A DNA stretch of 64,000 bases. Source: Nematostella vectensis. Its lineage: Eukaryota > Cnidaria > Anthozoa > Actiniaria > Edwardsiidae. This document shows positions 26,901-39,358 of the stretch, piece by piece. The notes beneath the pieces are model-generated. The model worked only from the letters and a program-made list of their open reading frames with translations, did no database searches and was not told the DNA's origin. The position numbers were made by a program, and so were the translations under genes. Every line of letters begins with the position of its first letter. Position 1 is the stretch's first letter. The stretch lies in contig NC_064036.1 in the NCBI RefSeq assembly GCF_932526225.1, positions 8,439,519 to 8,503,518 of the forward strand, given 5' to 3'.

Positions 26901-29900
26901 GAAGAAAAAAAGCAAATGCAGCCAAAAAGATAACTTGGAGCCAAGAAAAAAATATATATATTAGTTAATGGCAGATACAATTAATTACATATTTAGGAGA
27001 ATATTGAGCATTTTGCAGACTAGAGTATATTACCTTTATCCCATTCAAGTAACACTTGATTTCAGGGATCCCACTACCAGCAGCAACAGGCTAAAAATCA
27101 TAGAAACATCAAACAGTGAGGATACTAGAAGGCATAGTGAGAACGGTAATAGAATGTAGTAATGCTGGCAACAATGCATTGAGGGGGTAATGGAAAGTGG
27201 TAACAATGATAAAATATGTCCATACCTCCATAGCTGTAAGGCAGCCAGCAATAAGTGTAAAACCTCCATTGAAAAGCATCATAATTACTAATGTAATGAC
27301 CAGACATCCCTCAGGAGTGCAAAGGTTTAACGCTGACATAATGTTAAGAGCAATAAAGACTGTTCATGTAAGACTCTTCTTACACAAAATTAATGCCTAA
27401 AATCTCTATAGTAGTCAAGTTAAAGAGACCTTGTAAACCACACCTTTGTTATTGCGACATTTAATATTTTAAGGCACATAATGTGATATACTCTAGCAAT
27501 AATTATCTAAAAACAAAGATTAATACTTTATTTGCCAAATTCAAAAATATAAAAATATGGCGTTGGCTTCCTCAAATCAGCCGATGGAAATGGACAATTC
27601 TTCACACTCGGTACTTTTCTAGGATGACAAACTGGTGGCTGACAGAGGCTGTTTAAATTGTCTTTCTACTGATAGATCACTCTAAACGAAAACCATTAAT
27701 GATACAGACGTTTTGATGCAGATGCATTTTATTCTGATCTCAGCCCATGGCAGCTGGTTAGTTATGAAGCCAATCCTTAAAGTGCTGGGAACCAACCATC
27801 AACTACCCACCACTGAAGAAAACGCCTATCAAATAGCCACCGTTGAAAGAAATGCAGATGGCCATTAACTAGCCACCCTTGAAGGACATTCAAACAACTA
27901 TCAACTTCCTGCCCTTGAAGGACATTCAAACAACTATCAACTATCTGCCCTGTAAGGGCTGTACCATCACAATTGAGTCCTAGGCCAGTCGCAGCCATGC
28001 ATCTTCCCTTTTGAAAGCCTATTGGTAGAATACCTCAACATTGACAACGTTGTCAGCACAACATTTATGGACAATGTCAACAACTAACAATGACACAACA
28101 TAACAGAAATTAGGCACTTAATCACACCTGTACTCTGACCTAAACAAAACTTGTGCCAGAGACGGGTAGTAGCTCACTTGTAGCTTGCATTGGTGGTAAT
28201 TGCATCTCAGGAAATTCAGGATCACATCTTACTGTATAAAAGAAATCAGCTGGATACCATGTTCCTTCTGATATTTCCCAGAAGAACCTTAACCAACAAC
28301 TTAAATTGAATGAAGAAGATAGTATACTAGCAACAGAATGAATAAATTTTTGCCACTACTCGAACCCCGCTGACAATGAGCCACCCTTCTCAAGTACTAA
28401 TGCCCTACCAAACTCTTGGGGGGAAAAACGATGAAGCTCACTTTTATGATCACCACATAAGTGATGGGTCATTTCTTCATATTGTAAAGGATACATTTTT
28501 CTACAACTTGAAATTTCAAGTCTGTAAGCATCTTTATGAAGTAATCTATAAAAACAGCGACCTGTAGGCATGGTATACACAATGGCTATTACACATTCAT
28601 TCATCACTTTCAAAAATACTTTTAAGGAGGCAAATTGTCCAGTCAGTTTTAGCAAGACTGAACTGCAAAGGAAACTCTTTATTGAATTTACCAATAGAGG
28701 GTTTCATGATCATATGATTTCTTAGCAACTCTTGCTATGACTCCATAACAGGGATCATACTTGCACAACGTTCATATTGTCAAAATTGGCAGAAGGGACA
28801 GAAATAGGGGAGGGATTGCTGGTTTCTTTACGTTTGAGTAAGACCCGGAAACATTGCACAAGTTTGACCCCTGTCATGGCGTTGTAGCTACTGTGATGTT
28901 CCTAAGAAGACATGTGATCGTGCAAGCACTCTATCACCAGCTGTCTGGAATGGGGTTCAAGTTATTAGCAAGAGGTGTGACATCACAGACATTTCCCAGC
29001 CTCTTTTACACAGGAATCCCAACCAGAATTTAAGACACTACATAGGTTGATAGGAGGATATTCTAAGACATTTGGAACTTTCAAGCAGGCTAGGATATAG
29101 CTAGGGTGTGTCCAGGTGGCACATCAACCCTCCTTGCGGCCAAAAACAGATTATCTGTTTAGATAGTAACTTACCAGGCCTGTCAATACTCCAATAACAA
29201 ATGTCACGACCCATCTGATCAAATTCTGCTTTTTCAAGGACTGAAAGGTAAACGCAGTAACAAGTAATTGCAATTAGAGCTGTTGAACTTCATCTTATCT
29301 ACAGAACAATACAGTTAATGCTGGAATGCACTCACCATATTTTCCTTGGACTGAAGCATCGCTGAGAAGGGCTTATTATAACAAACATCATAGTCGAGAC
29401 TCTAAGAAAAATAGGATCAAAATCATCTCTGTCAGATATGCTTATCTAACGTTCATTGTGATGACGCAAAACAAAACATACAGTTTTACAAAGCTAGTGG
29501 TGACATAAACCATTTAAATGGTCAATTCATATTTTGTAATGATTAAGGGTAATTAAAAGTTCATTGGAATTAAAAACTGTTTTTAGGCCAGCCCTGCTGC
29601 CCCTTTGTGTGGAGAGGTATGTTAACTGGTCAGGTCATATCCAAATTTTGCAGGGATATCCAACAACATACTTTGCAATTTTTAATGGCCACAAGAAGTG
29701 TTATTGACACTAGACGCCTTCACGGAATGGACACGGGTATTATGATACACGGAAATGAACCCTGAGGGTCAGCTAAATGTATCTCTTTATGACTTGAGTT
29801 AGTTTTGTTTGATGATTTCTTTCTCGTGTGTGATTTCTGCTGTTTTTTCTTGTTAGATCCGAAATTAGTTTAATAAACCATACTATAATTTGGTGGAGCA

Positions 29901-32309
29901 GTTTTTGCTATCATATTGGTTGGATGCATATCTTCAAGACAGCGCCGTAGCAAGAAGTGAGGCACTGGGGGCACGCCCCCCCCCCATTATTTTTTAAAAT
30001 TATAAGGAAAAAACAGTATGGGTGTGGCTGTGCCCCCCAATATTTTCTTAATGTTTATTTACTGTGCCCCTTAAATATTTGAGGCCTGCTATGGCACTGT
30101 TAAGACCATATTGATAATGTTTATTAAAATGAAATGGTTGATTATATTGATATGGTTAATTTGGTTGTTAATGTGTTAACACTAAGAGCTTAATTATTCA
30201 TACAGATTCTTATTCTTATTCATACAAATTCTAAATAATTGTAATTAATTATAAATAATTCTAAATAATAATTCTAAATAATTATAATTAATTATAATTA
30301 TAAGAATCATAGTTAAAACAATGCTCACAGATAACTGTTGTTACTGTTAAATTACCTCACAAAGTCAGGGCTTATTATATTGGGGCTCGGTGCAACCCCA
30401 TCTTTTTAGGTGGCAAAACTTGGGAAGGGGGGTACTGGTTCCACAACAATTCGCTGGCTTTGGATTAGGGAAGGCTTTGTCAACAAAAATTATACAGTAC
30501 CTCATAATCCTTTCTTGGTAGTTCTTTTCTCTTATGAAACACATCACTGGAAGTATCCTCTAGTTCCTAAATGGAAAAAGAATCACCTTACCTATTACCA
30601 TTGTTGTTTAATTTGGCAGAGATGTAAAACTATACCCTTGCTTCAAAAGGGATTCTCATTTTTTGAGTATTGCTTTTAAAGCAAAAGTGATTCTCGTCAA
30701 AAAGCCAAAATAGCCGAAATTTACATACAGCAACTTTAAAACAAAATAGATGTTCAACGGAATATGATATGGATGAAATGAAATACCCCTTTGAAGACTA
30801 AAGTGCTGATGGCAATGACGTGCTGCATTAATCTAAACACTTGGGTATTGTACTAACATTTTCACTAAGGACAACAGCATAGTTCTCTATATTTCGGCCC
30901 CTAGCTAAACAAAATTCCATATATATAACAAGTCTCAGTTTTGTTAGTCTCTTCGCAGCCCCCAGAGGTTAGAGTGGGAGTGCTGTGTGACTCCGACCAT
31001 GGGGGGCTGCAAAGGAGACTAAGTTTTGTGCAGTTTTTTTTTTGTTATTAACCCATTGACTCCTGGCTATTTTTGAGCTGAATTTACAAAAAACAGACTG
31101 AAAACAGATACCTCCCCCCTATTCTGAGTTTTATACAGCCCGTCAAAGTCAAACACAGCTGCACCTAGTCAGCGGTATTCAAGCTTCTCAACAGTGCTTT
31201 GCAGTCCCCACTTTTAATCCCTCGTCGTTGTGCTGAAGCCAGCACAAGTTGATGGTTGCTTGTATTTTTCATCAAAAATACAGCTATGAGCATATTAGGA
31301 GAGTGTCTCAGGACATCATGAAGTTTTTTGGGGCATAATTGAGTGCTTTGCTTATGGATATTTGTAAGCAAAGGTGGATTCATGATGATTTTTTCTTGTT
31401 TGGCTTTGCCTGGATGAGAAAATAATTTTTCTAATGAATCACCACAGCTCTCCTAAATGCTGTCTTTTCTTAAACCAAATTGATTCCAAAATTGTTTACA
31501 CTGCTATTCTGGGTCTGTATGACCTGGAATTGATTCGTTTGGCTTCAGGGTGAAAAGACTTTTAAAAAACCATCTGACTTTGGGGAGAGGGGTGTTGACT
31601 GGCCCTCCCCTCGTGAATTTTTCCCTGGATCTCCCAGAATGCTTTTCAATCCGTAAAGGCATCTTCATGGTTTTACAAGCCTTCGAGGAGTGGACATTGT
31701 GTTTTGAGGCCATGGAAATGAATCTGGAGGATCAGAATAAAGGTATCTATTTGTGTCTTGAGCTGTGTTTGCTGATCTCTCTCCCTTATGTTGTATTTTG
31801 AGCATTTTATTGAGAGGGGTGATTCTGCTTTTCTTTCCTCGTTCGATTTGAAATTTGTCAAAGAACCTGTGCTATAATTTGGCTTAAGAGTAGTTGCCAA
31901 CACCTTGGTTGGATGCATATCTTCAAGACCATTTATCCCTTAGACTGATGCCTGAGTATCTTCATCTTGTTGTGTTTAGTTTGCATTTATGAATTTTTTG
32001 GGTTGTGGGTACTTCCCAAAGCCGGTACAGGCCGGTTTAGGGGTCAATGTGTTAAGAAAAATCTGGAGTGAATTTTATTTTTAGTGCAACACGGTTGTGA
32101 GGGAAAACTTAAAGCTTAAATGGGAACAAAAAGGGTGCCATCATGTCCATTCAAGTAATGATTTGACTGATAAATGATTGGCATGGCCCCTCCCCCGGTC
32201 CCAGTTCATAGCACTATGGCATTCTTTTTGTTTTGCTTAAACAAGTGCTCGGCTCAGGACACGAAAAAATTCAAAGAGGTTTATGCCTCACCAGTTCCTG
32301 GTAGTCCAT
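11975..32309 (-). CDS. CLCN6: CLC-6-type chloride/proton exchanger (24 coding exons, 878 aa)
   Basis: Coding exons: 32292-32309 (ATG), 30501-30566, 29336-29401, 29175-29240, 28495-28561, 27226-27332, 27034-27090, 26614-26683, 23019-23086, 22520-22578, 21743-21789, 21100-21185, 20683-20796, 20029-20198, 19647-19743, 19344-19470, 18881-19034, 18280-18439, 17981-18087, 16838-17289, 15857-16023, 15582-15689, 14823-14948, 11975-12052 (TGA). Total 2637 nt, in phase throughout; human CLC-6 is 869 aa. Motifs: GSGIPE (135-140), gating Glu in GKEGPMIH (Glu179), proton Glu in LEEGSSFW (Glu246), [16 protein letters not shown], and two C-terminal CBS domains (first from about residue 575; second in the last two exons, [10 protein letters not shown]...GLRHL...[12 protein letters not shown]). 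Family knowledge: an endosomal 2Cl-/H+ antiporter; the conserved glutamates predict exchange. A 5' exon boundary at 32330 implies an upstream non-coding leader. The linker between the CBS domains differs from human. Confidence 0.93.
12709..13330 (-). mobile_element. CR1/L2-like non-LTR retrotransposon reverse transcriptase, broken 3' part
   Basis: The minus strand reads, with frameshifts, [14 protein letters not shown], then YADDTQIY in another frame (the polymerase (F/Y)ADD box), then VRNLSAWFD and [11 protein letters not shown], the typical order of the RT palm and downstream segments in CR1/L2 LINEs. It is non-functional, and sits in the last intron of the CLCN6-like gene in the same orientation as that gene. 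Confidence 0.7.
13787..13934. repeat. 148-bp foldback (near-perfect hairpin)
   Basis: TAGTTCCAGAAAATATCCAT at 13787 is repeated inverted to end at 13934, with G/C-rich arms. A long hairpin of MITE type, part of the roughly 900-bp segment that separates the two RT fragments. Confidence 0.7.
14326..14610 (-). mobile_element. Reverse transcriptase N-terminal fragment (same LINE family)
   Basis: Minus-strand translation gives [18 protein letters not shown] and later [20 protein letters not shown], the N-terminal RT blocks of CR1/L2 LINEs, then a shifted frame with LLVLLDLN. In an intact element about 200-250 bp separate this from the GxPQGS block; here the gap is about 1 kb, so the element was probably interrupted by a later insertion. 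Confidence 0.68.
17461..17935. repeat. 33-bp minisatellite, about 14 copies
   Basis: The unit contains GGATCATGTGACATGGTGTG followed by TAAACAGTATGAT. It lies in the CLCN6-like intron between exons 16838-17289 and 17981-18087, ending about 45 bp from the upstream exon's donor. The unit is 11 codons long, so several frames stay open on both strands; these are not genes. Confidence 0.93.
18171..18307 (-). repeat. Tandem copies of an exon end and its splice donor in a CLCN6 intron
   Basis: Three related units of about 43-46 bp start at about 18171, 18214 and 18260. The last contains the real exon end and donor (CTAATG/GTGAGA at 18274-18285). The others carry the same exon-end sequence (ATCATGATCA..CTAATG) with altered donors (GTGAAG in the middle copy, ATGAGA in the most distal). 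Two decoy or alternative donor copies therefore follow the real one in the transcript. Confidence 0.75.
23222..26580. repeat. 28-bp minisatellite, about 120 copies
   Basis: The unit CCCTGTCTTCACTTCCCACC plus CCCTCATA fills most of the CLCN6-like intron between exons 26614-26683 and 23019-23086. Variants CGTA, CATA and CACA occur at one position. Near 26110-26520 a compound block (CTCCCCTTTATTAACCTGTC) recurs about five times. On the transcribed (minus) strand each unit has GGGGG, GGG and GGG runs. The array begins about 35 bp past the 5' splice site at 26613. Confidence 0.97.
29940..30099. repeat. 160-bp dispersed element with short terminal inverted repeats
   Basis: Ends CAGCGCCGTAGCAAG and, inverted, CAGTGCCATAGCAGG, with a C-run inside. 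Related partial copies occur at about 660-830, at 9256 (left end only) and at about 39190-39345. Probably a non-autonomous DNA transposon family that carries the poly-C/poly-G tracts seen across the window. Confidence 0.55.
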
Positions 32310-35300
32310 ACTTGCTTTTGACCGTCAGTTCTAAAAGGTAAAAGAAACCACAAACTTTACTTTCATGTCAATGATGAATGAAACTATGAAATTAAAAACA
32401 CTCGATTCCAATTCAACAATAACACAATACTTACGATCTTAATTACCGGCATAATAAAGATCATAGAAATATCAACAAAAAACCCACCAGAAAGTCCTCA
32501 CTACGTTCCTTTATACCCTAGTTTATTTTAGAATCAGCCAAGAACTTTCCCAAATAGCCATCATAGCCGCACTTTCGGTGCCATTTTGATTCTGAAGATC
32601 CTCAGCTTTAGCCAGGCGTCACTTCCTTTTTGCGCAGGAGACTGAGCTCTAGGTTCCGGAGAAGGAGGAAGACAACAGAAAAATAGAAAAGATCTGTTTT
32701 GTTTTCTTGCCTTTCGTCGATCATTCATCGAAAAAGAAAAACGTTTGAATCAACACACGGAAGCCTTTTATCGTATCCCAAAACACTTATGTATCGAAAC
32801 GCGTACGATATTTAGAGGTAAGTTCGGAAAAATATCTAACCTTTGAAGCGATTTATTGCGAGGATCAATCGGCCATTGAAGTGATGCTGTGGTTTTATTT
32901 GTACAAGAGAGAAGGAAAACACGACACAAAAGCTTCTTTCCTAAGTCTCCCCAAAGCCATCCACTACTCTCTGTATTTTTCCCTGATCAAATGGAATACT
33001 TTTCGCTTATATTTCGTGCAATGATTCCAGCCGACAGTTTTCCGTGCGAAAACAGTGGATTAAGCTTTAAGTAATTTTTATCAGGATAGTGTTCGCGTTT
33101 AACTGTTCAAACGGTGAACATGAATGGTTTCTAGTCACTCATGCAACTTTAAAGTAACTTTTTCGCTCGAAACAAGCGGGTTTTACTTTGTTCCGAGCAA
33201 TTAAAGTCTGAAATTGTTCAATATATTGTGTTGTACTTAAATGTTGCTTTTGAATCGTTTGCTCTCGCCATCTTTTTTATGGTTTTATTTATGTGTTTGG
33301 GTCATATTTCAGGCCCGGTTGATTTTCAAAGTTGGCGATTTCACCCATCACATCTGTTTTGTTTTGTTATATTTGGTGCTATGCAACTTCAAATAGTGCC
33401 ATGATAATATTATGTCTCTTATCTTATTTAGAATTTACACACCATTTTTTATTGATTCTCTGCATTTCCCTTTTTTCCATTTTTAACACCGGTTTCTCCA
33501 TAAATCATCTATTTTCATCTAACCAATCTAAATAGTGTGAGGGCTCTGCTGCACCCAAACAAAATAAATAGGTTATTTACTGGATTTTAGGTTGCGCTGT
33601 ATTGGGTAGAATGACTGAGATCTGGAAATTACTTATACAATGTAGTTAGTACGAGCTTTACTGGTAAATCTATAAATGGGGTACAGACTGGAAAATGATT
33701 ATAAATTAGGGTGGGTGATACAAAACAATGTAGCAGAAATTCATCAAAATGGCAGGTGAATTGCCACCCAATTAAACTCCTTTATCCACCACATGGCTCT
33801 CCATGTACTGTTTCCTGCATTTATATTCATTTGTTGTTTACTATAGGATTTATATGCTTAGTAAGACTCTGTAGGTTCAGTTATTTGTTAAAGTTATAGC
33901 CTTCCAGAATTGATAGATTTAGTTAATTCTTTATATTTTCTCCTTTTACCAGGCCTGCAATTATGCACTGATTCAATGGATAAATTTTGATAGCTGATGA
34001 GGAAGCTAGATAATAGTCTGCAATAAAAAAAATTGCTTTTTAAATGGCACTTGAGTAGTTTATATTGCACAATCTTTATAATTGCTGCATAGTTTACCTG
34101 ACATCATTCTGAAAAGCCTGTTTAATATCATACTTAACTCATATGTATGGATACCAAAAGATGCTCATTTGTGCAAGTACAGTATGTGGATATACATAGA
34201 ATCTGCAATAGAATAGAATCTATAAGTGGGATCTGCATTTAGAAAAAAGGCTGTGAAATGAATGGCCAGGGTTGAGTCATGTGATGTAGATCCATATGTT
34301 AATCAAAATATATTTGAGATATTCTATATGCTTTACTAGACCCTGTGTTAACATCTTTTTATTTGTTGCTGAAGATCATAGTTTTCCGGTTATCTTTATG
34401 TCTCAACCTGATAATAAAGTAATAATTCCTTCTTTATTAGCAAAATTTATTTTTAAATCATTTCTATATGATTCTGACCATACAAATACTTCTTAAGCAC
34501 CTTTGAATAAATATAACAGTTAAGCATTCTGTATGCTGAGTTTTGACTGTAAGCTTCTGTAGAGTTACTGCATTGAAAATGTTTTGTGCTATGTGTATCT
34601 CATGTTTTCTGCGGAAGAGTTGAAATATTGGCTGTTGGCACATCACATATCGATATCGTAAAACAGTATTGTGATAGGCAAATTAGTCTTATGTCATGAA
34701 GAAAAGGTGAAATTTGGAATGTTTTTTATATCAAACATTACAAAGGGGCATATGTCATTTTCAAATTAGTTTTAGTGGAACATAGATTCACATTAAGCAT
34801 TGTAGTATAGTGGTTTCGTGATTTGATTTGAAGCAAGAAGTTTGTAGGTTCGAATCTCAGGGATTACCATTTTTTCTTCTCTTTTTGTTCTTGTTTTTAC
34901 TCCTATTTTTCTCTCTTTTTTAAGACATTTTTAGATATGTTTTCTTTAAATAATGTCCTTTTTTCATAGGCTATAGCCATAATGATCCAAAAAATATAAT
35001 ATTCTTTGTGTGCTTTCATTGAGTTTTAAAAACTGAGGTGTTTTTTGTTTGGGAGAATTCAAGAGCAGATCAGTGGAGCTCGAGACAGTGTGCACTCCAG
35101 CTCGCATGCAGAAAACAGTTTAAAAAACTGAAAAACTGGCTACAAATTCCAAGCAATGACATTGTTTGGTTGTTAATCTATTTGGACTTATTTTGCAATT
35201 TCCTATCTACCTGGGACACATTTTTCTCCTGAAGAATAATATTTTTTAGTGTTAAAAGGTAAAAGTTCGGTGGAATTCACAGGGTTGTTGTGTGATGCAC

Positions 35301-36106
35301 GAATTCTTCTTACACGATTTTATGCTTTGTCATCGCATGACCTTCATCATGTAATGAAAGTGACCAATCCCACTCAATTATTTTATAAAAAGAAGTAATT
35401 TATTTAGAACTATTTTAAATGGGTGACAGGTTAACCAAAACTAAATCAAACTAAGAATTTGCACATGCTAAAACCTATAGAAAAAAAAAAGATAGGCAAT
35501 CATAAAAAAAAGGCAATCATTGAAATATGTTACCTCCCCATAAGATATCATAAATGATTTATAGATATTTTTATGTTATATTTATATATATTATGAACAT
35601 TCAATTGAACAATTCAACTTTAGAACTCCAGTCACTGACTTTCACAGTATAATACAAACATTTAGATTTTATTATGAACTATCTTTTGTATAGACACATG
35701 TCAGTGTAAATGTGATTACAAAGTAATGTCAATTCTTTGTCCAAAAGCTTTTTCAGGGTATTAATTATTAGCAAGGATTAAGGTAATAAACTTCGGCAAC
35801 ACCAGAGAGTCATACATTGATGACCTCTAATAATTAATCATGTGATTTGTAACATTTGTTCTCTACATGATTAGATAGAAATTTTTTTTTGTAATCCACG
35901 CTTCCTTTCATGCGTAGGAATGCCATCTGCTGTTTGGGCTGACAAATTTTTTTAATTACTTAACATTTCTAAAACTGATGTAATGATTGTTGCAATAGTT
36001 AGGTCACAGGTACTAGGCCACAAATATTTTCAGTTAACTGTTTCCTCCTTTTCCAGATAGTGATATTTCATATTGTTATGTTTCAGGTAAATGTTTGGAA
36101 GTTAAT
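32310..36106. promoter_or_regulatory. Shared CLCN6/MARCH promoter region, MARCH leader exon and its long 5' intron
   Basis: The CLCN6-like first coding exon begins at 32330, so its leader lies to the right. A strong plus-strand donor (TTTAGAG/GTAAGT) ends a non-coding exon at 32817, and a matching acceptor (TTTCAG at 36081-36086) opens the MARCH coding exon. The two genes therefore appear to start head-to-head between about 32450 and 32750. A YY1-like GCCATTTTG lies near 32580. The intron 32818-36086 is AT-rich; I see no coding exon in it. A B-box-like GGTTCGAATC near 34850 is noted under rejected items. Confidence 0.45.
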
Positions 36107-37422
36107 ATGTCTGACAGTCCAGGAAAAGAGGAGGCAACCATGGTTGGCCATAAACCCTCTACAAGTGCCCCCACAACACACAAGGTACATGTTGTTTCCA
36201 GCAACTCCATCCAGCCATCACCTGATTCCAGTGAAGAGGTAAGTCACCAGACGATCACCTTTACTGTTTAATAATCACCCTACAGCGATCTCCCTATAAC
36301 ATTCACCCTATAACAATTTCCCTATGACAGTCACCCTATAATAATCACCCTATAACAGTCACCCTCTAACAATCACTGAATGCTATCTCCCTATAACAAT
36401 CACCTCAAAGCTTTGTATCACCCTATAACAATCACCTTAAAGCTATCACCCTATAACTGTCACACTATAAGAATCACCCTATAAGAATTATCACCCTAAA
36501 GCAATTGGACAGCCGAAGAAAATGTGTTTCCTTTTAAAATTTGGTGTGCAAGTGGTTCATTCCTTTTTCAAGGTTCCAGAACAGACCTCGGTGGTGGAAC
36601 TTAATGCAGCTAATGCCACAAATATCAAGCAGAATCGCCAGCAGAGAGTGTTTGACATGATGAAATTACTACAACAAAAGCACCTCCAGGACGTCATGCA
36701 GACGGAAATGAGTGACCGTGGTAGCTGGGAAGTAGCTGAGACGCAGAACATTTGCAGAATCTGCCATTCAGCTGGGGAGGAGCCCCTTGTAACACCGTGC
36801 CATTGTTCTGGCTCTGCCAAATTTGTTCACGCTACTTGCCTGTTGACATGGTTCAAAAAGGCTGTCAAAAACACATGTGAACTTTGTCGGTGTAAAGTCG
36901 CAATCAAGAAAAAGGGGAAGCCATTCGCAGAGGTAAAAATACACCTCAAGGCGCTGTTCTTTGCAATTACACATTTACAGCTGTTCTCCGATCACGTTTA
37001 TAGTTAGAAAGTTTATGTGGAAATTTGACTTTCTTAACTACAATCTTGCAATCTGCTTTGTATTTGTTATAACGTTTCTTGTTATTTTTCAGTGGAGAAA
37101 GCCTGAAGATAAGCCGATCCCCCTTATCTGGTTCATTGTCTTTCTTGTTGGACTGTTTCTCAATGTGTTCTCTATATCCGTCAACGCATCAGAAGTATGT
37201 ACCACGACAGCCTGTATTATCTTCTACGTTGTCAATGGTTTTGGTGTCGTCCTTGATGCTGCATTCTTATACTTTTGGTGGACTCGTTGTCTGTTTTATT
37301 GGAAAAAGTGGTGCGCCCTTAATCAGGATTGGTCCATTCTGTCTTGCCCTGCGTCTGCTATTACGCAAAGGCCAGCAGAAGAACGCAGTCTACGGGCTTT
37401 ACAGATCTCTCAAATAGTGTAG
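36107..37422 (+). CDS. MARCH-type RING-CH membrane E3 ubiquitin ligase (3 coding exons, 273 aa)
   Basis: Exons 36107-36238 (ATG 36107), 36573-36932, 37093-37422 (TAG), all phase 0. Residues 105-149 form a C4HC3 RING-CH: Cys105, Cys108, Cys120, Cys122, His130, Cys133, Cys146, Cys149, with CRICHSAGEEPLVTPCHCSG close to MARCHF1/8. Two hydrophobic helices follow (about 174-195 and 205-226), the usual MARCH topology with the RING domain and tails cytosolic. MARCHF1/8 ubiquitinate membrane receptors for endocytosis; the same role is inferred. The N terminus is Ser/Pro-rich. Exon 1 is preceded by an acceptor at 36086, so a non-coding leader exon is spliced on. Poly(A) signal AATAAA at 37861. The last about 35 residues are not conserved with MARCH8. 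Confidence 0.88.
36255..36500. repeat. Degenerate 15-bp tandem repeat in a MARCH intron
   Basis: About 15 imperfect copies of CACCCTATAACAAT fill most of the 334-bp intron between the first two coding exons. Confidence 0.8.
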
Positions 37423-39358
37423 TATTAAAGTGAAGTTGGTTGTGAATAACAGGTAAACTGCCCTGGAAGTCCCTGAGCATTCCATGTGGTTACATGCCAT
37501 CCTCAGGGACATACTCTGCATAAATTTTACGAGGAAAAAAACATTCGGCGTGCCCAACAAAAAAGGGGTTTCAGGGCCTTCATCCCTTTATCAGTAAGAG
37601 GTACACAGGCGTCACTCTGCCATGTTCCCGGGATCATATGATGTTCATCAATGTGTTATTGTCCCTGTACACCCAAGCACAATAAGCAGATAACGGTTCG
37701 CGCTATTGTCGGTATAATCGGCTCATACGTTCTAGGAAGTCAGAATGAAGTCACTGTGACGCAAAAGTAGCCATCCTTTATTAAGTTTTCAAGTTAAAAT
37801 GAACTGCATTATCTTGACTTTGTTGTGGATGTAAAGAAGCTGTAGAAAAGGAAGTTTGTAAATAAATAAGTGTATTGTTTGATCTGAAATGCGTATTCTT
37901 TTTTTTTTTGTCACATGCTTGCCCCACTTGCGTACAAAAGTGTGATCTGATCTGATCAAAAACATGGATAAAGTTCTTATTTGCATAATTTGTGTCGGAA
38001 AACTTTATGGTCAATCAAGTGGAAGCCGTTCTTGAAGTCAGCAGAGGAGGGCCTCTAGCAACAAGGCCGTGTTTTGTGGATTTCCCTGCCAACGCAACTA
38101 CTTCGAATCCAGCTGTTTGTAAATGCTCTACACAGACTCTTTAGAAACCTTACATAATCTCGGAAGCTTGATTAGTAAAGAAGAGGTCTGATATCGCTTT
38201 CCACGGCTCTTGCCTTCGGGGGCCGGACTTTTGGGTGACTGCGGCGCAAAAGTTCGCGCTGTAGTGTACAAACACAGGGTTTTAAAAGCGCAAATTGCTA
38301 AAGCCTGCAAGCAGGCGTTTGGTGGTGTTTTTATTGCGAAAAACCAGCCTCATGCGATCGTAGGCCGCCATTTTGGATTTGGGGTTTCTGGTGGTTTCTG
38401 GCTATGCTGAATTGGGTGGCCTGCTTAAATATTGCTAATAAAGAAATAAATATATGTTGTTCCAAATCCAAGATGGCCGCTGGATTTATACGATAAAAAT
38501 ATCGCGAAATAATATAATGATAATAATATAAAATGGAACACCCCTTAATGGAGTGTTGGTTCAAGTGTGTGGACCTTCTCTTTTGCGTCTCTATCAACAC
38601 TCACTGCCTATCCAGCACAGCCTCGAACTCCAAGCACCGATGCAAGCTGCACGCTACCGATAGGTTAGAGTCGCTGGCGATAAAAAAGAGTCGAAAAATC
38701 AATTTCATGACACTTCATCGCAACACTTAAGTATTGCAAGTAAATTTTTTGAGAGGCTTTTTTTACGTAAACTGTGTTGTAATCTAAAGCTTGGGAATTC
38801 ATCTTTCGGTCACAATTCTTTGAAGGAAAAGTTATGAAAATGACCGTTTCTTTCTCGCGCCGCGCTCCCTGTGTGCCCGATCTCCGCGACGCCCTGGGTC
38901 CCCATTTCTGTGATTATCGTTTTTATCTAGTATAGTATCCTTGTTATCACAGTGATAGACATTTATTAAGGAAATAAGCACAGTAAAAAAAACTGTCAAT
39001 GTGACAAAGATGCACTAAACTATTTTAAATATTTCCGAAGAATTATAATAAAAAATATGGAATAACTCGACCTTTACTGGAAAACAGTTTTTTATAAACA
39101 AGCCAAAATCGCTTACACAATTCGCTGTAGGCTGACACAATAAAAAAGAGAGTTCTATTTGAGGTACTTTGACCGGTTTCGCAGAATGAAAATTACCAAG
39201 ACCACCCCCGTAGCAAGAGGTGGGGCACGTCCCCCCCCCAATATTTTCAGAAAATTTCAGAAAAAATGCTCAGTAAATGCGTGGCTGTACCCCTTCAATA
39301 TTTTCTTAATTCTGTATTGTGACGCCCCCCCCCCCCCCCCCCCCCCCTCCAATTATAG
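37423..39358. other. Intergenic region downstream of the MARCH-like gene
   Basis: Contains the MARCH 3' UTR to about 37880. An inverted pair of YY1-like segments (GGCCGCCATTTTGGAT near 38365 and ATCCAAGATGGCCGC near 38465) is separated by about 85 bp and looks like a small foldback. A C-run-bearing dispersed repeat lies at 39190-39350. No coding exon is recognised. Confidence 0.4.

Noticed and set aside
34797-34880. tRNA-like A box and B box (GGTTCGAATC)
   Set aside because: The acceptor and T stems do not pair properly; at most a tRNA-derived SINE relic.
37079-37417. 112-codon plus-strand frame overlapping the MARCH last exon
   Set aside because: Shadow frame; the transmembrane frame 37093-37422 continues the RING-CH protein in phase.
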